Shown: positions 21,301-31,122 of the stretch, in pieces
Position numbering within the stretch: position 1 is the first letter of the stretch
How the letters are laid out: each line of letters begins with the position of its first letter
Program-made: the position numbers and the translations under genes
Origin: Pyropia yezoensis
Lineage: Eukaryota; Rhodophyta; Bangiophyceae; Bangiales; Bangiaceae
Reading direction: 5' to 3'
Length of the DNA stretch: 64,000 bases
Assembly (NCBI GenBank): GCA_009829735.1
Contig: CM020619.1
Coordinates: 22,965,554-23,029,553, forward strand
Notes under the pieces: model-generated
The model's database searches: none
Seen by the model: the letters and a program-made list of their open reading frames with translations, nothing else
Told to the model about the DNA's origin: nothing

Positions 21301-22272
21301 GGTGCAGCCGACGTTAAGGCGCCCGCCTCCCCCATCCGCCCGCCCCCCGTCTCCCCGGACGCGGCGGCGCAGGCCTTTTCTTTTCTTGATGGAGCGGCCA
21401 AGGCAGGCTTTGTTCCCGCCCTGTACCTCAGCGGACGCTGCCTCGCTGCCGGCATTGGCACGCCCACGCACGTGTACAAGGCGTTTGAGCGGTACGCGGC
21501 GGCCGCTGCCGCCGGCTCTGCCGACGCCCAGTACCACCTGGGCGCGGCATACCTTGCGGGTGCGGGCACGCCAGCTTCCCCGGCGGGCGCCGCTCCCCAC
21601 CTGCGCTCAGCGGCGGCGCAGGGGATGGCTCCCGCGGCAGTGGCGCTTGGGGAGCTCCTCCGAGATGGAGCGGCTGGCGTTGAGGCCGACCCGACGACCG
21701 CCGTGTCGCTGTGGCAGTCGGCGGCCGAAGCGGGGTCGGCCGCCGCGCGGCGGTGGCTTGGCCTCGAAGCGCTCCGGCGGGGCGACCCGACGGGAGGGGT
21801 GCAGCAGCTGGCGGCAGCGGCGGGGGGGGGGGACGCCGCCGCCGCCACCGCCCTGGGCGATCTCTACTCCACGGGCGCCCCGACGGCAATCGGGGGGGGG
21901 GGCGGCGTAGCCACCCTTGGGGTACCCCGCAACACGGCCGTCGCGGCAAAGTGGTACGCGACCGCGGCGGAACTGGGCGGCGGCGACCGACAGTCAAAAA
22001 AAGCAAGTAGTAGGTCCAGACGGGGGGCGGCAACGGCCCCGGCGGCGGCGGTGGCGGCGGCGGGGTCCCCCGCAGCAAGCGGCAGCGCCCGCGACGATGA
22101 CTCCGGCAGTGACCACGCCGCGTCGGCGGCCACGACAGAGGTAGAGGGGCGGGGCGGCAAGCCCCCGGCGGGCAACGAGGACCGCTGGCGCCCGTGGGCG
22201 AGCCGCCGGGCGAAGGTGGCGGCAAAGGCCGCGGCGGCAGCCAAGAGGGGGGGTTCCCGCGACAAGGGGTGA
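18317..22272 (+). CDS. TKL-like pseudokinase with Sel1 repeats (one frame break)
   Basis: Start 18317 has a full Kozak context. The first frame (to 18847) is an all-helical Ala-rich domain of ~150 aa; the rest lies in the next frame, and both stay open across the poly-G runs at 18764-18797, so I read one ~1318-aa gene with a homopolymer frame break. The second part (numbered from 18820) has kinase landmarks with catalytic residues lost: no VAIK lysine, HGSLHP for HRDLKP (~146), RPG for DFG (~168), but SPE (~234) and SDVWAFG kept. A Ser-rich linker follows, then Sel1-like repeats (~462-509, 727-761, 866-981, 1007-1056). The tail is basic. Sel1 repeats are adaptor scaffolds, so a signalling scaffold is likely. 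Whether the N-terminal helices form a HeLo/MLKL-like bundle is speculation. Confidence 0.7.
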
Positions 22273-23020
22273 CGGAAAGCACCGCACATGCAAAAAGTGG
22301 AACAATTTCATATTTCCATGATTTCCACGTGGCTTCTTTGTCAGTCTGCGCTTTTGGAGGACCCCGGACGAGACATCCGCAGTGGTTGCACAGGAGAGAG
22401 GGCGCTTACGTGGATGGGGGAGCTCGCCGGCCTCCCCTGTTGCAGACGACGTCACCTCCCCCATTGCGCGGCTGCTGCTTGCCTCCCCGCCGCCTGCCGG
22501 CCGGTGGAGCATGCCCTGGTAACGATTTGAGGAACCTGGTGCGGGCAGGCCGTGTGGCAGTTGCCGCTGTCTGAACGATGTGTGAGCTGTGGTCACTCAC
22601 CCGTCCGCGCGTCGCCGTCCATGCCTGGACGGGTCGGGCCCTGCGGGGCGAGCGAGCGAGCGGTCATTGCTTGTCCCTGTGGGGGGTCTGCTCGCCGCTT
22701 GTAGTGAGTGCACCTCTCCCCTGGCTCTCGGGCGGTGCCAGTATATCCCTTGCTGCGGGCAGGCAGTTGTGAGCGGCTGTCAGTGCTCCATGTCCTTTGC
22801 GGGTCCACCGGGCGAGCGTGGCGGCGGCCATGCGCGACGAGCTCCGCGCGAGGCAACGGTGGTGAGTGTCTGGCAACCGACTTGTTCTTTCTGGCCTCTT
22901 GACGTAGTTTCCGCCGTGATACACCTGTGCCTTCCCCTTCCCGCACCGTCCCCCCTCCTCACGTCCTCATTGCCGCCTCCTGCCTTCGGGAGGTGACACG
23001 CCCATGTTGGGGACGACACC
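22273..23020. other. Intergenic, no feature seen
   Basis: 750 bp between two plus-strand genes; presumably terminator of the first and promoter of the P450. No ORF with a domain and no repeat noticed. Confidence 0.5.
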
Positions 23021-24970
23021 ATGCGGTGGTTCTTGTTGACGTCGATTCCCTCGTGTACTTCACATGGCTGGTGCTTGCCCCTATCCGTGGCGGTGGGGCT
23101 GGCCATTGCCATTGCCATGGCGACCAAGCTTACCTCTTGCTGCCTGCGGATGCCGGCTGGCGCCCCCCCTGGCTCGTTGGGCCTGCCTGTTATTGGCGAG
23201 ACCCTGCAGGTGCTAGTCAACTTCTCCGCGTGGCTGAGCGACCGCACCACCCGCCACGGCCCAGTCTTTGTGTCTCACCTGTTTTTTCATCCGGCGGTGG
23301 TGGTGATGCCGACGGCGGAAAACGTGGAGTGGTTCATCCGCGCCGAGAAGGATGGGCGGCTGCAGCGGATTTGGCCACGGGCGCTCGAGTCCATTTTTGG
23401 AAGCCGCGGGCTGCTGTCGCAGGCGAGCGGACCCGACCGCGACCGCGTGCGGGCGGCTGTGGAGGAGCACCTTTGTGAGCACGCCGTGCTGGTCATGGTC
23501 TCTTCTCTCGCAGCGCTTGTGCGCCGGCGGGTCAAGCGGTGGCGGCGGCTGAGTGGGACGCTGGAAAGGAGAAAGGGACGGCAGGAGGTGGAGTTGGTTG
23601 GGGGGGAAAGCAACCTGTCGGGCTTCCCGTGCAGTACTTCCCCGCGGGCGGTCATGCCTGATGACGGGGCCGCTTCAGCGACGGGCGGTTTGGCGGTAGC
23701 GCCACAACCGTATACCCGGGCTTTTGATGGTGTCCCTGAGGACGATGGAGGTGGCCTCTCGCCCGTGCACCGCTCTCGTGGCGCAGAACGACCTGTGGCC
23801 GCCGGCGCACCCCCGCGAGGTTCGTGGGCCGACCGCCTCCTTCCGTGGCGCCAGGAGTCTCCCCAAGCTGAGCTGTCCTTCTATTTTATGGAAGAGGCCC
23901 GCGCTCTCATGGCCGTTCTCATTGTGCACGTAGTGTTTGGGGAGGACACACTCAGCTCAGCTGAGCGCGAGCGGCTGTGTGACCAAGTGTCGCGCCTTGT
24001 TGGCGGCGTCACGGCGCTGTGCCCGGTGCCCTTTTTTGGGCTGACTGCAATGGAGAAGGCGACAGCAGCACGAGCGGAACTGACGGCAACCGTGCGCTCC
24101 CTAGTCATCAAGCGGAAGCGGGAAGTCGATGCTTTTCGAGACCGCCCTGTGTGTCTCCTAGACTCCATCATTGGGTGGTGCGACGCGGCGGGGCATGTGC
24201 TACCCTCTGATGTGCAGGTGGACTACGCGCTGGAGCAGATCGTGGTCGCGCTGTTCTCCCTGCCGTCGATGCTCAACGGGATTGTGTTCAGCATCTCCGA
24301 CCCGGCCAAGTGGGCAGCCATTCGCGACCAGTGCGAGGAGGAAAGGGTTTTTGACCACAAGGGTATCGATGTCTTGCGGCTGTCGCGGGCTACGTTGCTG
24401 GACAGAGCGATTTTTGAAAGTTCCCACCAAACACCGCCGGGCCGAAGCTCTTTGCGGATGATCCGCCAGGGGCGCCTCCGGCTGGGGCCCTATGAGCTCC
24501 CACGCGGCTGGATGGTGATGATGATGCTTCAGGACTGCTGGGGAGGTGACGCGCGCATCAACGGCTCCAGCGGCAACGTCGGTGAAGGGCTGGACAGCGA
24601 CAGCGGTCGTGGCTGCCCATGGCAGCATGACGGGCCATCCCGAGGAGCTTGGCCGTCGCCAGGGCCTGTGGACGGGTTGGCCGCTACGTCAGCAGGTTCT
24701 CGAAAACGCGCCGCCTCACCTGGTGGGAGCCCCCGTAGTGGCATCACAGAGGCGGGGGCTCCTCCTTCCACGGTGCCCCACCCGTCCCGCTGGGCCATTA
24801 TGGGGTTTGGCGACAAGGCGTGCCCCGCGGCTGACACGGCCGTGCTGCTCGTCAAGGTGGTATGCCTGGTGCTCCTGCAAGAGACGCGCCTGGAGGTGTT
24901 ACCGGGCGCCTACACGCGGCACGGCATGCTGCCGGCGACCCACTTTCGGGCGAGGGTGCACAAGCGGTAG
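23021..24970 (+). CDS. Atypical cytochrome P450
   Basis: 649 aa, longer than the usual ~500 because of low-complexity inserts (~residues 195-275 and ~510-585). The N-terminus has a hydrophobic anchor (~17-35) and the hinge APPGSLGLPVIGETLQV, typical of CYP85/CYP26-clan P450s bound to the ER. The heme loop reads MGFGDKACPAA with the thiolate cysteine at 601; the first Phe of FxxGxxxC is Met. The K-helix ExxR is ESSH (arginine lost), and the I-helix AGxDT region reads ALFSLPSML without the oxygen-activating Thr. Family membership is fairly safe; loss of ExxR and Thr suggests non-monooxygenase chemistry (as in CYP74-like enzymes) or a decaying enzyme. Start ATG has A at -3. Confidence 0.7.
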   Translation: MRWFLLTSIPSCTSHGWCLPLSVAVGLAIAIAMATKLTSCCLRMPAGAPPGSLGLPVIGETLQVLVNFSAWLSDRTTRHGPVFVSHLFFHPAVVVMPTAENVEWFIRAEKDGRLQRIWPRALESIFGSRGLLSQASGPDRDRVRAAVEEHLCEHAVLVMVSSLAALVRRRVKRWRRLSGTLERRKGRQEVELVGGESNLSGFPCSTSPRAVMPDDGAASATGGLAVAPQPYTRAFDGVPEDDGGGLSPVHRSRGAERPVAAGAPPRGSWADRLLPWRQESPQAELSFYFMEEARALMAVLIVHVVFGEDTLSSAERERLCDQVSRLVGGVTALCPVPFFGLTAMEKATAARAELTATVRSLVIKRKREVDAFRDRPVCLLDSIIGWCDAAGHVLPSDVQVDYALEQIVVALFSLPSMLNGIVFSISDPAKWAAIRDQCEEERVFDHKGIDVLRLSRATLLDRAIFESSHQTPPGRSSLRMIRQGRLRLGPYELPRGWMVMMMLQDCWGGDARINGSSGNVGEGLDSDSGRGCPWQHDGPSRGAWPSPGPVDGLAATSAGSRKRAASPGGSPRSGITEAGAPPSTVPHPSRWAIMGFGDKACPAADTAVLLVKVVCLVLLQETRLEVLPGAYTRHGMLPATHFRARVHKR

Positions 24971-27407
24971 GTGGGATGCGACAGCGCCGGCCCCGGCCGC
25001 TGCTGTATCGAGAAAGTGGGGGCGCTGTGTGGCGGGGGCAGTTGATATGGATGCGCTGGTGGGTCTGCTCTCAAAACCTGTGTCACCTTTGACCAGTCAA
25101 TTTCGATGGTCACACGCTGAGGGTCGGGCGCCAGTCGCGCTTGGCATGGATTCTTTTTCGCCCCCGCCAACCCGCGGCGCTCTCCTACCCCACCCCCCTC
25201 GCATAGCCACCTAAAGGCCCTATGGCCGGCAACCGCGCGTTCGCTGGTTGCGCAGGACGCCGCGCACGTGATGCACCACACGGGGGCCTCGGCGTGCGAG
25301 CGCGCTCCCACGGGGCACAACGGTATACGTCCGGGTACGCGTGGTTGACATGCGGCCGACGTCCGCGGCCGGGCGGTGGCCACCCCCCGCCCCCTCTTGC
25401 CAGTCCCTCCACGCGGTCCACGCACGTCTGAGGCGCGGGGCCCCGCCACAGCCGCCCGACCGCGGTGGCCGCCTCTGCAACCGCCCTCCCCCACTGGCGG
25501 CGCCGTCGGGCTCCTGGCAACGTCCCTGTTGGCGGCCGCCGCCGTGGCGGCGGTCACTGGGTGGGTGCTCAGCCCGCGCAGCCCCGCCGGGTTCGCCCGC
25601 AGAGGCAGAGTCGTTGTCGCCTATGGTGTCATTGACGGCAGGTGAGGCGGGGGGGGTGGTGTTGCCGCGGCGGCACGCAGCGCTGGGGCCCGCCAGCCCC
25701 AGCCGCGCCAACATAGCCGGCAGCGGCCACCAGCCCCCCCCCCCGCCGTATCATTAGCGGCTGCCGCCAAAGCCACAGCAGCGGTCACCCGACCGCTACA
25801 CGCCACCGTCCGCCACCGCCGACGCAGCCGCCGCCGCCGCCGCCAAACGAAAGAAGAAGAAAGCCGCGACCACCACCACCCCCACTCTTGTTATCACCCA
25901 GCGACCATCCACAGCCGGCAGCCGCCACCATCGCCGCCACCTACCTGCCGCCGGCAAAGCCGGCCGCGGACCCCCACCACCGCCCACCCTTGCTGCCGAC
26001 AACAGCCGCCGCCGAAAAGCAGCTGCGTAGAGGGCAACACGTACCCCCCACTGACCGCCGCCACAAGTCGCTACCGCCTCTCCCCAAAAAAAATGCGGCG
26101 ATGATGACGGCAGCCACCGCTACCCTCTCCGCCAGCCTCCACCACCGGCCGCGGCATATGAGAAGACGCCATCACACGTCCGGACCGCCACCAGCCGCCG
26201 CCCGGTGGCACACGTGGCCGCGGCCCTCCACCCACCACCCCCCCCACGCCGCCGCCACCAGCCGCCGCCGGGTAACACAGCCGGTGACGACTACCACCAC
26301 CACGCGCCCCGTCTGCCGCCACCGCGGGACGTCACCGCCGGGCGCCGTCAAGCCGACCACCGCGCGACGACGACCGCCTCTAGCCGCCACCAGCCGCCGC
26401 CGGCCGACTCAGCCAGCCGCGGCCACCAACTCCCCGTGTGTGGCGCCATCGGCCGCCGAGGAGCGCCAACGCCAGGTTGCCGGTGGTGGCCCAGTCAGTG
26501 TGCACGTGAATGGGTACGCGTCGAACCAGCAGCTCCTGCCGGCGGGCGTCGCGGGTACCCGTCATAGTGCCATCAGCGGGGTGCTCCTGCTCTGCTCAAC
26601 CAACGCCTCACCGCTCACGCCGGGGGCAACGCCCGCTGACATTGACATTCTGTCGTCGTGGCGGCCGGCTGCCAAGCCCCCTCACCCTTTGTGTGCTTGC
26701 TGCAGCGGCAGGCTGCGGCCGCGGCGCGCCCACGTCGGCGGTCGGCCGACAGCCGTTACAAGTGGTGGGCTTCCTCCTCCCCTGCCCCTGCCCCCCGATT
26801 GGAGGCGGTGGCGCTGTCGGGGGCGGTGCTACTGACCGCGAGTGTTCCGGCAGGAGTGGGCAGGCGGTACCTGCTCTCCGCCGCCACCCCCCATGGGGTG
26901 GGGGGTAGCTGTGGCCACCATCGACGTGGCGGCTGCGTGCGATCCGCTCGCTGCCGCCGCCGCCGCCGCCGCCGCCAGTCGGGGGCGGGCAGCGTCGACG
27001 TCGCCCAGCGTAAGGCAGGACCACCGCGACGGCAGACCGCGGCTTGGGCGCGTGCCGGCCGATGGAGTGCAGCAGCAGCACGGCAGGCACGCCGAGGAGG
27101 CCCCCGCCGGGCAACACCCCGACGCCGCCCGCCGCAGCGACGGCGGCCACCGCCGCTGTGGCGGCGGCAGCGGCTGCTGTGGCGGTGAAGGTGGAGACAG
27201 CGGTGGCGGTGGCTCGCTGGGATGGTCCCCATCAGCAGACAGACGGATACACACAGACACAGCCTGATTCTGAAAAACCCGCCAGGAAGTGGCGCGGGGC
27301 GTTGGGTGGTGTTACACGCAGACCCTCCCCCCCTTATTCCCGTCGCGGCGAGGAGCCCCTGCGCAGGACTTTTGCGGTGGACGCGGCGCGCCACAAAACT
27401 CCCTGCG
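24971..27407. other. Low-complexity GC-rich intergenic region
   Basis: 2.4 kb between two convergent genes, dominated by CCGCCACC/CCGCCG-type triplets (25740-26480). Long ORFs in all frames are Pro/Arg/Thr/His or Gly/Val/Arg low complexity with no domain; I call no gene. Confidence 0.55.
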
Positions 27408-29345
27408 TCACGCGTCGGGCCGGGGTGTGGTCCGCGGCGGGGCGTCCCCCGCAGCGCCGTCGCGCCCGCGGTCCTCGACGGCGAGCAGGTGGGCTTGCCA
27501 GCGAACCCCCCCCCCGCCCCGCCCCCGTACACTCCCCCCCGCCGCCGCGGCAAGCGCGTCGAGGCGCACCCCCCCGCTGCCGCCGCCGCGGCCCGCCGGC
27601 TGTTCCCCGTCAATGACCAGACCGACGGTAAGAGTTGCGGCGGCCACGTCCGCGGCGGTGAGGGGCAGCTCCCAGGAGCGGAGCCAGCCCACAGCCCCGC
27701 CGCCCCCCTCCGCGGGCACGACGGTCACCACGTGCGTTGTCCACTCGTGCAGCACCACCGGGTCGCCGGCGACCGCGTCGTCGTCGCCGTCGCCGTCGTT
27801 GCCGACAGAAGGGGCCGGGGCGGGAACCGACACGCGGCAGCGGCACGCAACGGTGGCACCCGCGGGCGCCACCCCTGCGGGCGCGCTGTCAATCAACACT
27901 GCGAGGCAGGCGGCGGTGGGGGGCGGTCGCGGCGGGGGGTCAGACCGGGCGGCGTCCCCCTCGTCGTCAGCGGGGGCCCCGTCACCGCCAGAGGATGACC
28001 CTTCCAACGCCAGTTCGTCTGCAGGCGTGGTGGGGGGACCGCGGGGGGCGATGACGCTCACACCCCCGCCGGCCGCCACGAGGCGTGCCATGGTGCCCAC
28101 CGCGTGCACCGCTGGCGGGTCGTCGGTGGGGGCAGCGGCGCCGTCCGCCGCGGCCGCCGCCTTTGCCGCCGCCGCCGCCTTGCGCGCCCGCGCCTCGGCG
28201 GGGGGCCCCGTGGGCGCCGCGGGCTCCACGGGGAGCCACAGTCCCCCCTCCCCCGCGGCCGCCAGGGTGGCGACCGACACGGTTGCCCCACCAAGGGCAT
28301 CGTCTGCAAGCACGTCGTCCTCCCAGACGGCAAGACCCAGCTCCTGCTCCCGGTGGTGCACCAGCGCCGTCGCCGTGTGATGCCAATCGGGCGTGCACGT
28401 GTTGGGGGCCGTCGCCGTGCGGACGGACGTGGCGCCGAGGCGGGCGACCACGTACACGTCGGGCGCGTCGGAGAGGAAGAAGAGGCCCCGCTGCGGTCGA
28501 AAGTGCCGGCCAGCGACGAGGATAAAGGTAAGGATCCCCACGGGGGGAGTATAGGTCTATCAAAAAAAAAAAGAGGGACCAAGGGGCAAGGGTGAAGAGA
28601 GGAAGAGAGAGGGGAGGAGCAATTCCGCAGCCACCATGCGGATCAGAAAGACACCCCCGCTGTGCGATACGGCTAGGTCTTGCACATACACGTTAGTTGA
28701 CAAGTAAAGAAAAGGTGACGATACACTGCCCAAAAAGGCGGTGGCAGCTCCCCACTGGAGCGCAAGGCCGTGTATGTCTGCAGGTAGGCGCAGCCGGCGC
28801 ACCCCCACCGCGGAGACAAGGACACTTGGCCCCCCACACCCACCCCAGTCTGGTCGCTCTCGCCTGGCCCGCTCCCCCCCCTGCCGCAGTCCTGCGTACC
28901 GCAAAAAAGTCCACGCTCGGGTCCAGCCGGGCGCCCACCCGCGCCGGCAACACGGCCAACCCCCCCAGGACGTTGGCCACCGCCGCAGCCAGGGCGGCGC
29001 GCACCCACGGCAGGCGGTCAACGTCGGCCCAGCCGGTGAGGTCAAAGCCGACGGTTGGCGGCGCCACAAACGCCGCCGAGCAGGCGCCCGCCAGGGGAAG
29101 GACTGGCAGCAGCGGCCGGGCGGTGAGGAGGAGGCGGCCCGACAGGGAGAGGTGCCGGACGCCCAGGCGGAGGCGGCCCGTTAAGGGGGTGTCGAGGTCA
29201 ATCCCCACCACCGCGTCGCCCGCGTACACAATGTCCGCTTCGACAGTCACACCGCGCGCGACTGCCGTGGCGGCGGCCCCGCCGTCGGCAGCACCGTCAA
29301 CGCCGTCATCCGTGGTGGCGCCCGGGTCACCGCCGCCGCCGTCGC

Positions 29346-29377
<32 letters not shown>

Positions 29378-29727
29378 CTGATCCCGCCGCGCGCCATGGC
29401 GGGCGGCGGCGTCGACGGCGGCGGCGCCGCGGCCGGCGCGTCTGGGACGACGACTACCCCCCCCACCCGCGGGGGCACGCCGCCGAGGCTCACCTCGGCA
29501 ATGGTCAGGGAGCCAAGCCAGGGCGGCAACGCGGCGCCGAGCGCCGCCTGCCCCGCGCTGCTAATCACCCGCGCGCCATAGGCGGCCATGAAGGGCCACA
29601 ACGCGGCGACGGTGGTGTTGAGCCACTCGGCCGCCTCGGCGGCGGTGGGGGGGGGGGGCGGCACGCCCATCGCGCCGGCCAGCACCGCCACGGCGGGGGG
29701 GCGCGTGGCGCCGCCGGCCGCGTCCAT
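27408..29727 (-). CDS. SMP-C2-C2 lipid-transfer protein (E-Syt/tricalbin-like)
   Basis: Two exons, 29727-28900 and 28556-27408, joined in phase 0 (GTACGC donor, GATAG acceptor, 343-nt intron) give 658 aa. Exon 1 is an SMP domain: EWLNTTVAALWPFM near residue 34, SLTIAEVSLGGVPPRV, VEADIVYAGD, GRLRLGVRHLSLSGRLLL, and DRLPWVRAALAAAVANVLGGL near 235-255. Exon 2 opens with a C2 domain (GILTFILVAGR, APDVYVVARLG, LAVWEDDVLADDALGG; Asp residues suit Ca2+ binding), then an Ala-rich linker and a second, weaker C2 (LAVLIDSAPAG, LTVGLVIDGE). Such proteins tether ER to other membranes and move glycerolipids. No N-terminal membrane hairpin is visible from this start. Confidence 0.8.
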
Positions 29728-31122
29728 GGCACGTCTCGCAGAGGGGAGAGGCGCTGGAAGTTTTTTTCGCACCAGCGGCGTTGTCACGCGGGCGGCGGGG
29801 AGAGCGCCGGCAGCAGGTCGTCGCACCAGGGATGAGGGGGGGGGGTCGAGCGGAGGCGGTCCATTGACGAGGCGGCCGGGGAGGAGAAGGGCCCCCACTG
29901 GACCGCGCGGGGCCACCCGAGGCGCGCCGACGCGGACGCCTCCTGCAGTGCCGGCCAGCGGCTGGATGGGCCTGCTTGCAACAGCGTTCTGACGGGGGTG
30001 TGGCGGCGTCACCTTGGCTGCAGCGTGACCTCTCGCCACCTCGCAGGCTGCACTCCCCCCCCACGAGGCCAGTAGTGATCGCCAGAATCAGTCGACCAGT
30101 AGGTCAAAAAAAATACTGCCCACACCCCATCGAGGACATCGAGCATCTGCCATTGGATCTTGCGCACTGGGCCATCCCCTCGAAAGGCCGACCTGTCGCG
30201 CGAGCCTCCCATCAGCCGCCCACCACCCATAGGCCGCCCAGATTGGGTGCGAGATTGCGGCCGGCCAACCAACGACGTGCGACGGTCCTCCCCCCCCGCT
30301 CACGCTCGGGCACATGCAATCCGCCTGGCCGGGCCACGGTGCGCGGCGGTGCCGCGGTTGCCGGCCACGACCACGAGGAGCCGACCCCACCGTCCGTGTG
30401 GAGACCCACCCCGCCCGAACAATCCGTCCCCGCGGGGACGGCTCGTGGGCTGACTTTTTTTTTTTTTTTTTTTTTTTTTGGTCGGCCGCACCCTTCCGCA
30501 TCTCGCCTGCAGCCTGTAGATGCTACGGACGAGCTGGCGACCCCCATCCTCTCCACGCGAGTTTGTTTGGATTGTACGCCGCGGCGGGGTGCCACCCGCC
30601 GCCGCGTCGGCGCCAACCCGCCGCGCGCTTCCGCCCCCCGCCTCCCCCCTCCCCTCCTCCCCCTTCCCCATCCCGGCGGCCTTCTGCCGGGCCGCCCCCC
30701 CCACCCCCCGCCGCGCCCTCTGCCGCGCACAGGAAGGGGCGGATCTCGGCCGCGGCGGCGGTGGCCGCGGGGGACGTGGCCGCCGTGGCCGCCGCACGCC
30801 ACGGCCGGGTGGCGGCGTGTTGCGGTGCGTGCCGTGGCGGCGGGCGTGTGCGCTCTTCCGTCTACCATCCGCTCCGCCATTACCCTCTGTGTTGAGTCCC
30901 TCTCCCTCCTTTTCTTTTTTTTTTCTCGTTGTGGTTCTCCTTTTCGCCGCTGCTCTTCCTTTTCCTCCTCCTGGGCAGCTGCAGCAGCGCGGTATCCATT
31001 TGGTTGAACGCCCCTGTGCCCCCACCCCCCCCCCTACCCCCCCTTTTCTCTTCCCTGTCGCCCTGGTCTGGTCTTGTGCTTGTGTTCCCGGCTGCCCCCC
31101 CCCGCCGCCCGCCTTCCCCGCG
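29728..31122. other. Divergent promoter region with T25 tract
   Basis: 1.4 kb between two divergently transcribed genes. Holds T25 at 30455-30479 and a C-rich leader before 31123. An in-frame upstream ATG for the downstream gene exists at 30520, but its extension is Pro/Arg/Phe low complexity, so I treat it as untranslated. Confidence 0.5.

Noticed and set aside
25888..26835. 315-aa Pro/Thr/His-rich ORF
   Set aside because: Low-complexity CCGCCACC repeats give open frames on both strands; no recognisable domain.
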